A stretch of 64,000 nucleotides of DNA. It comes from Roridomyces roridus. Lineage: Eukaryota; Basidiomycota; Agaricomycetes; Agaricales; Mycenaceae. The notes under the pieces are model-generated. The model was given only the letters and a program-made list of their open reading frames with translations, searched no databases and had not been told where the DNA came from. The position numbers and the translations under genes were made by a program. The stretch spans positions 124,001 through 188,000 of the forward strand of contig JARKIF010000042.1 of NCBI GenBank assembly GCA_029378245.1. Direction: 5' to 3'. This document shows positions 49,185-58,626 of this stretch, in pieces. Each line of letters begins with the position of its first letter. Position 1 is the first letter of the stretch.

Positions 49185-50642
49185 ATGGCATCCCTTTCTG
49201 CCGTCTGTGGCGCCTCGACGAACCCGAGGAGCGAAACCCCCGGCATGACTATCGCGGCCGAGCCCCAGACGATAGCTCGTTACCTGCAGCTCATGGACAC
49301 GAATGAGCCGCCAGCTGCAACTGAGCTAGCTTACACCCAGGCTGTCGTATCCAACACCACCGCGCGGAGCCTTTCAATTGTCTCTCCACTGAGACGGGTG
49401 CCTCCCGAGATTCTTTCCGAAATCTTCGTGTGGACTCAGCCGTTGCCCGCTGACCTGGGAGGGCGGCCTGAGTTGAAGACCCGGTGGCTTATCACTCAAG
49501 TCAGCCGACGTTGGAGAGAAATTGCTCTTTCAACTCCTTCATTGTGGTCGCTGGTCTGTGTTTCTAGCAAAAGAAAGGTGGACCCCATTGCCATGATTCA
49601 GGCGCAGCTGCAGCGCGCCCGGTCACTCAAGATTCATTTCTACGGGTCGCAGACCGAAGACTCCACGGCTGGAATCGAACTGTTTCGATTTCTTTCCGAG
49701 CACTCCGTTCGTTGGGAGGAACTGTTCATTCGTCTGACTGCGGGGTTGGTACCCCTCCTGTCGACGCTTCGTGGCCGCCTACCATCACTCCGACGGTTAA
49801 TGATCCAGTGGTGCAAAGCAGAGAGCCAGATTGGAGTCGATCGCATCGAGTGTTTCGAGACAGCGTCCTCCTTGGAGGATGTGGGCACCTACAGTTTTCG
49901 CTACATACCCATCCCTTTCCCCACGGACAGGCTTACCTCCTATCGTATGGAAGGCCCATTGGAATTTCATCGACGTGTCCTGAAAATGGCGCCAAACATC
50001 ATCGAGGCGCAAGTCATGGTCCCTTTGGACAACCCCTCCTGGCCGGAGCCCAGTGATTCAGCAATCGACATGCTACACCTAAAATGCCTATATGTCACTC
50101 ATGGCCAGATTCTGGATCACCTCCGAGCACCTTCCTTAGCGGAAATTGCTGTCCACTTTTCATCCACAAATGCAGACCCCGTACTCGACCACCTGGACGC
50201 GTTTCTCCTCCGCTCTTCCTGTGCTCCGCGGCGGTTCTGCGTGGTGCGCTTGCCCGACGTCAGTATCACTGAGGAGATCCTCAGGAAATACCCGTTCATC
50301 ACTGCTATCAGTTTCGTTTCCAAAAGTATCCAAGCTGTAAACGCTCATCTGAGTATGTTTGCCAAGACACCCATCGCATTCCCTCACCTGAACGACATCT
50401 GTTTTGCATCATTTGACGGAATCACCTTCGACTACCCCCTCGTCCTCAAAATGCTTCAAACTCGTCGCAGCGCACAATCTGCTCTCGCCAGTGCTGCATT
50501 TGTTACCAGCAACGGCCCAGGTTCAGATCCCATCACAGGGAATGCTCTGGACGCACTCAAAGAAGCTGGGATGAATCTCTCCATACTCGAGAATAAACCG
50601 TACCGAAAGCTGTTGATCTACCAGAGTCCATGGGTCTTTTGA
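49185..50642 (+). CDS. F-box domain protein lacking knuckle and coiled coil (arm B copy)
   Basis: A 485-residue open frame, 36 residues shorter than its arm A partner at 5680-7245. The first cysteine of the CPxCG knuckle is gone (S-A-V-C-G-A-S). The region between A-V-V-S-N-T-T-A and I-V-S-P-L-R-R, which holds the coiled coil in arm A, is deleted in frame. The F-box (L-R-R-V-P-P-E-I-L-S-E-I-F) and V-S-R-R-W-R-E-I-A-L-S-T-P-S-L-W are intact, as is the C-terminal P-W-V-F. It may be functional with altered partners. Confidence 0.82.
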   Translation: MASLSAVCGASTNPRSETPGMTIAAEPQTIARYLQLMDTNEPPAATELAYTQAVVSNTTARSLSIVSPLRRVPPEILSEIFVWTQPLPADLGGRPELKTRWLITQVSRRWREIALSTPSLWSLVCVSSKRKVDPIAMIQAQLQRARSLKIHFYGSQTEDSTAGIELFRFLSEHSVRWEELFIRLTAGLVPLLSTLRGRLPSLRRLMIQWCKAESQIGVDRIECFETASSLEDVGTYSFRYIPIPFPTDRLTSYRMEGPLEFHRRVLKMAPNIIEAQVMVPLDNPSWPEPSDSAIDMLHLKCLYVTHGQILDHLRAPSLAEIAVHFSSTNADPVLDHLDAFLLRSSCAPRRFCVVRLPDVSITEEILRKYPFITAISFVSKSIQAVNAHLSMFAKTPIAFPHLNDICFASFDGITFDYPLVLKMLQTRRSAQSALASAAFVTSNGPGSDPITGNALDALKEAGMNLSILENKPYRKLLIYQSPWVF

Positions 50643-50735
50643 GTTTCTGGACGGTCTTAGATATATAAATTCTTGCCCTGAATTATGTGCTAGGTACCGT
50701 ATGTATGAACAAACTCTGGCTCCTCGACCAATCCC

Positions 50736-53700
50736 ACCTAAGGAAGCACCGTTCGCGAACCTCCGGGACCGAGTAGGTAGCTTAATGTGTTGACAGGAAG
50801 CGTACCTAACAGGCGGCGTCTACCCTTTCGTAACACAGCGGCGGATCAGTTCTTCCCAATCGGGAAGCTCCTCTTGCCACCACACCACCACCGTCCTCGA
50901 CGCTCACGCGCGCCGCCGCCAATCCACACCTCGGAATGCCATTCTGCCGCACGTAGTACCCCCTCAAAGCATCCACTCGCCGTCTCGGGCTCCCTCAAGT
51001 CGTTGAACGAGCTGCGTTGATGCTGCCACCTCCGTTCCTCAATCCTCATCACGATTCACGCCGCACCCCGTTCGCGTCGCCTTTCACGCGTGACGCCGCC
51101 CCGAATACCGACCTCGAAAATGTCGTTTTGAGCTCACTGTCGCCGTCGAGTGTGACGCCATCGACGTACCAGGAGCCCGACCTACGGCACCTCCGTTTCT
51201 ACTTGCCTCAGCATTGCGTTGGGTCGACTTGCACGCTTCCTCCGTATCCCTACCTCTCAAATTGTGGTCTCTGGGCTAGCTCGAGCACTACCGCTCCCGT
51301 CATGCACAATGGAGTTCACGGAGCCCACCTTCGTTCCCCCCGCCTACTCCCTCCAGCGGCATATCACTTGGGTTATCATCTACGAGTAGGGAGGTTGCGC
51401 AGGCCTCAGCCACGGTGAGCCAAACGTCAGCTGAATAGCCTCGATGATCGATCCCTACGTCCGCGGCCCCAGCCTCGTCTGGCCTTTGGAAATTGACGCA
51501 CCCATCCCGTGCACGTCATCCTCTGCGGATCGCATTCACATGGGGATGGAGGGCCGGAGATGAGGGAAAGGGGAGGAGAGGGCCGGAGGGGAGGGGAGGA
51601 GAGGGGAGGAGGTGGAGGGAGTGGAGGAGGGCTGGGGGTGAATGGATGGCAGCGTCGCAACGGGGGTTGGTATTCGGAGCGGGGTGTGCAGGTCTGACGA
51701 TCGCCTTTGCGGGCATGCGAGAGAGGAAGGAGGGGAGCGCTGGAGATGATAGAGGTGAGAGTGGGAGATGGCGGAGGTGAAGGTATGGGAGCGGCGCTAC
51801 GGGGGTTGCCTGTGGGACATTGGGAGCCAGGTTTTGGGCAGATAAGCTGTCTTCCGGTGCTCGTATGGTCGGCCTGTACAACTTACGGGCACCTCCGCCA
51901 CCTTCGCACCTACGGCACCTCCACAATATATACCTTCATCCTTCCCACTCTTCTCGTTCGAGTGAATGAATACTATCTATTGTGTGTAAAACATAAAATG
52001 GAATCCTTGAACACTATCCAAACCCTCAAGATTGCCAACAGAGGCCACCTCCTACACCTCCGTTGCATCGGCGCACCCGTTTAGTAATGTCCGGGCAGCC
52101 AATCGGATGCCGAATAAACATTGTTCCCTACTTTTATTTTTCTCTAGGGGGCATTCCACCTCGGATTGACTGTTTTGAAGGCCGGTATTTTATGCTGTAG
52201 TTCTGCCCCACCCGAATTGATTTTCCCCCCATTTTTCCCGGGTGATTTAATGCGTGAACATGGTTTCGTTCGAAAGGTGGAGTACTTCCTTATAGGTATC
52301 GTATTCATGTTACAACTTACTTACAGTTTGTCGACCAATTGATTTCCCTCTCACTCATAAATGCTCAGCACTGTTTCAAATGGTGTTTGAAGATCTTGCA
52401 CCCTTCCTCCGACTCTTGGTTGAATTTCTTCGGCCTCAAACAAGTTGAATTGACAATTCCGAACATAAAATCTAGTCTTGCAACCGAGCCCAGCCGCCAT
52501 GCCCTCTTCGTCCTATCAAATCCTTTGCACGCTCCTCGCATTCTTTCACTCTCTCCTACCAGGGTTGAGCCCTGTTGCTGCGCAAACAGCAACGAACGAC
52601 GGCCAATCACCGAAAGTACGCAAAGGGTATGACGCCAGCGCCGACCCGCCGAAGGATGCGTCGAGAAAGCGAAAGTCGAGATGCGGGGACAGGGAGGAGG
52701 GAGAGGGAAGTGTAAGCTGTGAGCCGCGAGCTAGCTGTGCATCAACGTAGACGACAAAGCCCCGCTGCTGCGCAGGCATTACCGAGTCGGCCGATGATGG
52801 AACGATGGTCGTGCCAAGTACGCAGGTGCAGCAACGCCAATGCCAACCCGAGGACATGTCGAGAGAAGGATAGTCGCAGGCCGTATGGACCGAGGAGGAG
52901 GGAGGGAGGAGGGGGTGTAGTAGGCAGCGCGGATCTCGTCGAAGGGGTCGAGGAGGTTCGGCTCGAGGGTATAGACGGAAGCATACGTGTTCATCCCCAA
53001 AGTGGAGGCAGCACAATAACCGGGGGGTGCCCTCCATCCTCAATACGGCCGGCTGCGGTGTGGAAAACCGGTGCTGCGTCAGGGTGCCATCATTCGGGGG
53101 GTAATCACACCGTTTTGAGAACGTTTGGAAGGTAGGGATGCGGATGCGCGTGCCATGCGGTCGGAACGAGGTGCGGGTACAAGGAGGAACGGAGGTGGAG
53201 GTGGTGCCGCAGGTCAGCCTCTGGTTCGTCAACAGCGTCGCAGTCAGTCACTACTAACATTGTCCCACAGACATTTTTTTGAGGCAGGAATGCAGAGGCG
53301 GTGTGGAAAGCAGCCCGAACAGGGTGAGGGCGCTGAAAGTAGGAAGGGAGGTAGCGGAACCGTAGGTCAGGGTTGTGCTACGCCGAAAGCGTCGCAGTCG
53401 ACTGGAGCACTAGATTTTCCAAGACCTGGTTGAGGCAGGAATACAGAGGCTTCGTGCAAAGGTAGCCCGAACGGAGGAACAGAGGTGGCGGCGTCGCTAG
53501 AGATCTTTCAGCGGGCGTAAGGGTACCTGAGAAGCGATGATGGTGTGCTAGAAGCAGGAGCATAGTGCCCTTGAGCGTGGATTGGCGGCTGCGTGCCAGA
53601 GCGTTGACGGTGGTGGTGGTATCGAAGAAGGAGGAGCTTCCCAATCGGGAATAGTTGATCCGCCGCTGCGTAGACACGACCTGTTAGGTACGCTTCGTGT

Positions 53701-53757
53701 CAACAATTTAAGCTACCTACTGGGTCCCGAAGGTACGCGAACGTAGCTTCCTTAGGT
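50736..53757. mobile_element. 3.0-kb Mutator-like non-autonomous transposon with ~200-bp inverted repeats
   Basis: Ends are ACCTAAGGAAGC...GCTTCCTTAGGT. The left about 200 bp and the reverse complement of the right about 200 bp match with small gaps (shared blocks AGTAGGTAGCTTAA, GCGTACCTAACAGG, AGCGGCGGATCA, GGGAAGCTCCTC). A perfect 10-bp target duplication, GACCAATCCC, flanks it (50726-50735, 53758-53767). Long inverted repeats with a 9-11 bp duplication are typical of Mutator-like elements. No transposase is evident; the interior holds a G/A-rich tract (about 51555-51640), an AT-rich middle and repeated GAGGCAGGAATRCAGAGGC blocks near 53280 and 53430. Confidence 0.82.
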
Positions 53758-53779
53758 GACCAATCCCAGCTGTGGGCAT

Positions 53780-54033
53780 ATTCGGAAAGAAGTTAGGATC
53801 CGATGAACTCATTTTCTTTCGACTATCCCGGGATTCTCAAAATGCTGCAAGCTCGTCGCAGCGCGCAATCTGCTCTTAGCAGTGCTGCATTTGTTACGAG
53901 CGAAGGTCCGGGTCCAGATCCCATCACAGTTCTTGCTCTGAACGCGCTCAGAGAAGCGGGGATGAATCTTTTGATACTTGAGAGCAGACGTTACTGGAGG
54001 CGGTTGATCTACCAGAGTCCATGGGTCTTTTGA
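53780..54033 (+). pseudogene. F-box gene 3' fragment
   Basis: Encodes F-D-Y-P-G-I-L-K-M-L-Q-A-R-R-S-A-Q-S-A-L through to L-I-Y-Q-S-P-W-V-F-stop, matching the last about 75 residues of the F-box gene at 49185. Its 3' flank also matches, down to a CTCGACCAATCCTAGCTG site at 54125. It is a partial tandem copy with no start or F-box. Confidence 0.8.
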
Positions 54034-55269
54034 AATTGGGTCTTTCGAATTCATGGAGGTCGTTCAATAAATAATAAATAGATATTTCTACACCAAACTA
54101 ATCGTTACCGTATGAACCAACTCCTCGACCAATCCTAGCTGCGAGAGCCGGACCCTCGAAAATAGATTGAAGTCTCCTCACAGTTCAACATTCAGACCCA
54201 ATCGAAACGCGGCCAGTGAAAAATTGGGGGTAAACGGTGTCAGTCTACTACCGCTAGCGCTCAGTGTCGATGCTACCGGCGCACTACGAGACGCGCGGTC
54301 GCACTCCCATCGTTCAGTCCGCCTGTTACGGTGGGCCTTATCAGCTCACGAAGCTCGCCGTTCACTGTCGCAGACAGCCATGAGCACTTCGAGCGTGGTA
54401 GACGGGAAAAGGGCACAGAATCGAGGCTCGTGCTGCATTGACCCCAGTTCTGCAGGATTGTGCTCGGTGTAAGTAAGTAGATGGTGCGTAGCGAAACATC
54501 CAGAGGCTGGTGCGAGGATTCGGAGGAAAGGTGAGATTGAGAAAGGCCTGGAGGTCGAGAATAGGTGTAGAAGATTAGTTTCCAGTACAGTACGAAGCTG
54601 AAGGGGACGAGGATTTAGCGAGTTCGAGCACCAGGAAACGCAACGGCCGAATCACCGACGGGATGAGATAGGTAAACGCCCGTCGGCTACTCGGGGCCAA
54701 TGGGTAGAGATTCTTCCTCATGAGCGTGAGCTGAGTTGAAAATTAGAGAGACAAGATCTAGAAAGATGCAATTAAATCGCAATCAGCCCAAGAATTTTTC
54801 GTTTAGGATGCCGCGGCGCGTGAGTTGAGCAGAATCGAATTGCTTGAAGGGTTACCTGAAAATCTACTCCTGGGCTTTGCGAGGGCGTGCCGAGCGAGGA
54901 TTCATGTCATAGTATCAGAAGAGATCACTCTACACGTTTCTGACGCTGGCCGAAGGTGCCGAATGCCAAGTGGAGGGTTTGAACGGTCGGAATGAGGAGG
55001 AAATTCACGCGGGTGCACGTGAGTATGAGCGGAGTAGAAAAGGTCCTAAAAGGTCGTGATCCGGGTTGCATCACAAGGAAACTGTTCCTTTGCGCTTGGA
55101 ATGTGGTCAGCATCCTCGGCGAGAGCATGACGCGGCAAGAGAGTCAGCGCTCACTGGTCAGTGAATGTGTTGCTAATAACCCGGCCGCATCGGGAATCGG
55201 GATTCCTGGAGAGTGAAATTGGGGTATTTAATGCCAATTAATGCCTTGGGCCAGTCTCCTCCGGACAAC
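54034..55269. other. Unassigned 1.2-kb stretch
   Basis: No supported gene. 54127-54136 (GACCAATCCT) is the paralogous uninterrupted version of the transposon target at 50726. The rest shows no similarity to arm A and no recognisable coding. Confidence 0.45.
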
Positions 55270-56413
55270 ATGACCATTACCGACACTGTATCTGCCCCGC
55301 TCGTGGCCGTTGTGGGTGCCACAGGTATTCAGGGTGGAAGCGTCATCAAGGCGCTCGAAGAATCGGACAAGGCGTACCGCATCCGCGGGTTTACACGGGA
55401 TGCTTCCAAGCCCACCGCTCAGGCGCTTGCGAGTCGCGGCGTCGAGGTCGTGAGCGTCTCGTTGGTGGTCGGAAACAAGGACGAAGTGTACAAGGCGTTT
55501 GAAGGCGCGAACATGATTTTCGTACGTTGCGAAATCAAGGGGCTCTACCGATCTGATAACCTGACTGTCTAGCTCGTCACGAATTTTTGGGAGCATATGA
55601 ACGCAGAAAGAGTGAGCCCTCGCTTGTTTTCACTTGAATAGTACTCATCACGAGCAGGAAACCGCAGAGGCAAAGCAGCTCTTCGACGCGGCCAAAGCAA
55701 GTGGCGCCGAGCGCATCGTCTGGTCTGGGCTCGTCTCCTTCGACAAGATCAGCGGCGGCAAATTCCCTCACGTATATCACTTTGAGGGCAAAGCTGCCGC
55801 GACAGAGTACGGGCGCCAGATTGGTGCGCCGTTCGTGGACGTCCAGGCAGGCTTCTATGCCGTCAACATGATCGAGAGCCCGATGGCGCACACCAAGCTT
55901 GAGGACGGTTCGCTTGCGCTGGAGTGGCCTGTACCCCCGACGACGCGCATGCCTATCATTGACGCGGCTTACGACTATGGGTTGTATGTGCGCCATGTGT
56001 TTGAGCTCCCGGTCTTCCCCAGTGGATCCGAGGTCCGCACGGCGGGAGAGATGATTGCTGCCGGGGACATTGCAGGCCAGCTCGGTGAATGTTAGTCGGG
56101 TTTCTTCTTCCTTGGATGATTTTGAGCCTAACCACGTTTGCAGTGACCGGGAAGAAAGTCGTCTTCAAGCAGATAACCACCGAAGATTACGGCGCGAGTC
56201 TTCGGGCGTTCGGTCTGCCGCCCCACATTGTAGAGGACTTGGTTGAATGCTGGGTCGTCTTCGCTGAATATGGATGTAAGTCGTCCGGATTTGAGCTCCA
56301 TATCATAGACTGACACGGTATCAGTTTACGGCACCAAGGAGATTTCGAGCCACGAGGGTCTTGCGAGGAAGCCGCGGACGTGGAAGGAGTTTGTCAAGAG
56401 TTTAGACCAGTAG
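55270..56413 (+). CDS. NmrA-like family NAD(P)-binding protein
   Basis: Five exons (55270-55521, 55573-55611, 55658-56090, 56144-56275, 56325-56413) give 314 residues. The dinucleotide-binding loop is V-A-V-V-G-A-T-G-I-Q-G-G-S-V, followed by R-G-F-T-R-D-A-S. Later segments V-T-N-F-W-E-H, S-G-A-E-R-I-V-W-S-G-L and A-G-F-Y-A-V-N-M fit NmrA-like atypical short-chain dehydrogenases, which act as redox sensors or reductases. It lies in the part of arm B with no counterpart in arm A. The start was chosen as the first ATG before the Rossmann motif. Confidence 0.85.
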
Positions 56414-57030
56414 ATAATTTGTCGGCCGAGGCAAACGATACTCGTCCAGAGCAGGCGTCTAAAGACCAAATACAATTAATATGCACTCAGACAGCGGCCA
56501 GCGCGCGGGTTAGAGTCAAATTGGCTTCAGCAGCGGGCGGGGACGAGATCACCGAACAGATGCCGGTAAATACTGAGCGGGTCGCGCCGGGCGTACCGTG
56601 AACTGTCAAACGATAGAGAGTCTGAGACGCCGGTGGTACTTAACCTTCGAGAATCGAGTTGCCTTCAGCATTGTCGAGTTCAAATCAATTGTACTAGTAG
56701 AAAGCAGAAGCATAAATTCAATTCACTCCCAAAACGAACTTTCTCGGCTAATAAGTTGTGAGAACGCTTGCTTCAGAAAAGCGGACACGGAACTAGTATT
56801 ATTTAATTGAACAAGCTCAACGGTAGAGAAAAACGCAGAGAGGAGAGAGGAGAATGTGGGGTCCGACCGGCAGCCACCGGCCCGGCGTGGCCCAGACGGA
56901 ACCGCTTTCTTCCGTCCACGATCAGTCATGGAATTGGTCTCTTCCGTCGACGAACCTGGCTCCGATCATCTTTATCTTCATTGCATTTCACCTGGGGCTC
57001 CTATCTCTTCCCCACTCTGAACCACCCATA
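56414..57030. other. Spacer upstream of the intact dehydrogenase gene
   Basis: About 0.6 kb with no supported gene. It includes the promoter of 57031. The corresponding position in arm A holds an F-box-type promoter instead, so the sequences differ here. Confidence 0.45.
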
Positions 57031-58394
57031 ATGCCTCCGCCACCGTCCAAGAAATATCACCTCTTCGGCTTTCCTATCGCCCACTCTGCAGCTCCGACAC
57101 TGCACAACCAATGTTTCAAGAGCCTGGGCACGGAAAGCACATATACGATATGGTCTACGAGCAAGGTTACACAGGAAATGCTTGCTGTGATTCACGATGA
57201 CAATTGCGGAGGAGCGGCGTCAGTTTTGCTGCCTCTCCTCGAAAAGTGAAAACTAAGATGCATCCAGGGTGACCATGCCATTGAAGACCGCTATTATCCC
57301 ATTCCTCGACGAACTCGCTCCGGAGAGCCAGGTTACCAATGCATGCAATACGATCGTCAAAGTACCGACGCCTGAAGGGGGCGTGAAACTCGTCGGTCAG
57401 AACACAGACAGTCCGTGCCTTTACATTCACTCTATCCGTTCCGCTGACATTCCCTCAGTCTTGGGGGTCAGAAACGCCTTGCTTGCAGCTCTACGCGAAC
57501 AACATCCGTCGTCCACCGTCCCCTCCGATGCGTCTGCATCTTACCCTCCCAAACCTGCGTCAGGTCCATTTGCAGGCCTGGTCATCGGCGGTGGAGCCAC
57601 TACGCGTTCATCCGCGCAGGCACTCACCCTCCTCGGCCTTAACCCCATCTTCCTCATCAACCGAGACGAACAGGAGGTGCAGGACGTGAAAGACGCTATG
57701 AAGCATCTGGAGTTTATTCATCTGCGCAGTCCAACGGACGTGGAGACCCATCTCGTTGGGGAGGGAAAGGCACGGATTCTGATGGCCGTTGGGTGTATCC
57801 GTGCGTCGCTTCATTCTGAATCTTGGCCAAACTGACCCGTGAGCAGCGAGTTTTGCTCCTCAGACGCTGGCGGAGCGGATGGTCTATACCACGGCCTCTG
57901 CTGTGTTCACCATTGCCTATCCATTCCCCACCGACGCGTCTCCCATACTTCCGTATCCGACCCAGCGCCTTTTCCTTGAGATGCCTGTATGTGAGATCAG
58001 CTTTCCATGCTTGCGAATACTGACGCGCTTACAGTACAAGCCCCTCGAGACGACAATGTACAAGGTCGCGTCCGCACACGGATGGTACGTCATTGACGGG
58101 ATTCAGGTATGAGACTTGCTTTGTTTCCGTACCAATACTCACAATTCCATCTCAAAGGCTATGATCGAGCAAGGATTCGCCCAGCAACGCATGTGGCTGC
58201 GAGGCGTCGCCTCCGTCACCGTTGGCTCTGACCCGGTGATTCTAGGCAAGCAGTTGGAGGATGAGGCGAGGAGAGCGACGAGGGCGTCTTTGACGGACTC
58301 TACGACGCGGGATGCGACTGCGGTGGTAGCGGGGAAGGAAGTCGATCGGGCGGAGGGCAAGGAGGCTGCTGTTTCGACGGTGTCAAGATTGTAG
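57031..58394 (+). CDS. Shikimate/quinate dehydrogenase-like protein (arm B copy, intact)
   Basis: Five exons (57031-57218, 57268-57800, 57847-57986, 58035-58106, 58158-58394) give 389 residues. Family motifs: F-G-F-P-I-A-H-S-A-A-P-T-L-H-N, catalytic lysine in V-T-M-P-L-K, aspartate in Q-N-T-D, the nucleotide loop V-I-G-G-G-A-T-T-R-S-S-A, Y-K-P-L-E-T-T and I-D-G-I-Q-A-M-I-E-Q-G-F. The second Ser of the usual H-S-x-S-P is Ala, which may alter substrate choice. These enzymes reversibly reduce 3-dehydroshikimate or dehydroquinate with NAD(P)H. Donors GTCAGT and GTGCGT are weaker than the arm A equivalents GTAAGT and GTGAGT but keep GT. Confidence 0.86.
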
Positions 58395-58510
58395 AGGCAA
58401 AGTATTGTAGTATCAAATAATGGCCCTAAATCCATAAAGAATTGCACTCCCAACGATCCATGTGTTTCCGCGCGGCCGAACCTGATCGCACCAAAAGGTC
58501 CAATCCGCGA

Positions 58511-58534
58511 TCTCTCTCTCTCTCTCTCTCTCTC
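58511..58534. repeat. (TC)12 microsatellite
   Basis: Twelve uninterrupted TC units in the spacer between the dehydrogenase stop and the convergent F-box gene. Confidence 0.95.
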
Positions 58535-58626
58535 GATTGCAATAAAGGCGGCGGCGTTGTCCAATACGTATCCAGAAGCAATAACGACACGATGGCTCCT
58601 AATCCCGACTGCACATTGCCCCAAAG

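Noticed and set aside
51493..52084. Gly/Arg-rich open frames inside the 3.0-kb element
   Set aside because: They follow the purine-rich tract and show no transposase or other motif.
52499..52750. Signal-peptide-like frame (M-P-S-S-S-Y-Q-I-L-C-T-L-L-A) within the transposon
   Set aside because: Low-complexity charged tail, no homologue in the window and no splice support; kept only as a note.
54167..54472. 101-codon plus-strand frame
   Set aside because: No recognisable feature or counterpart in arm A.
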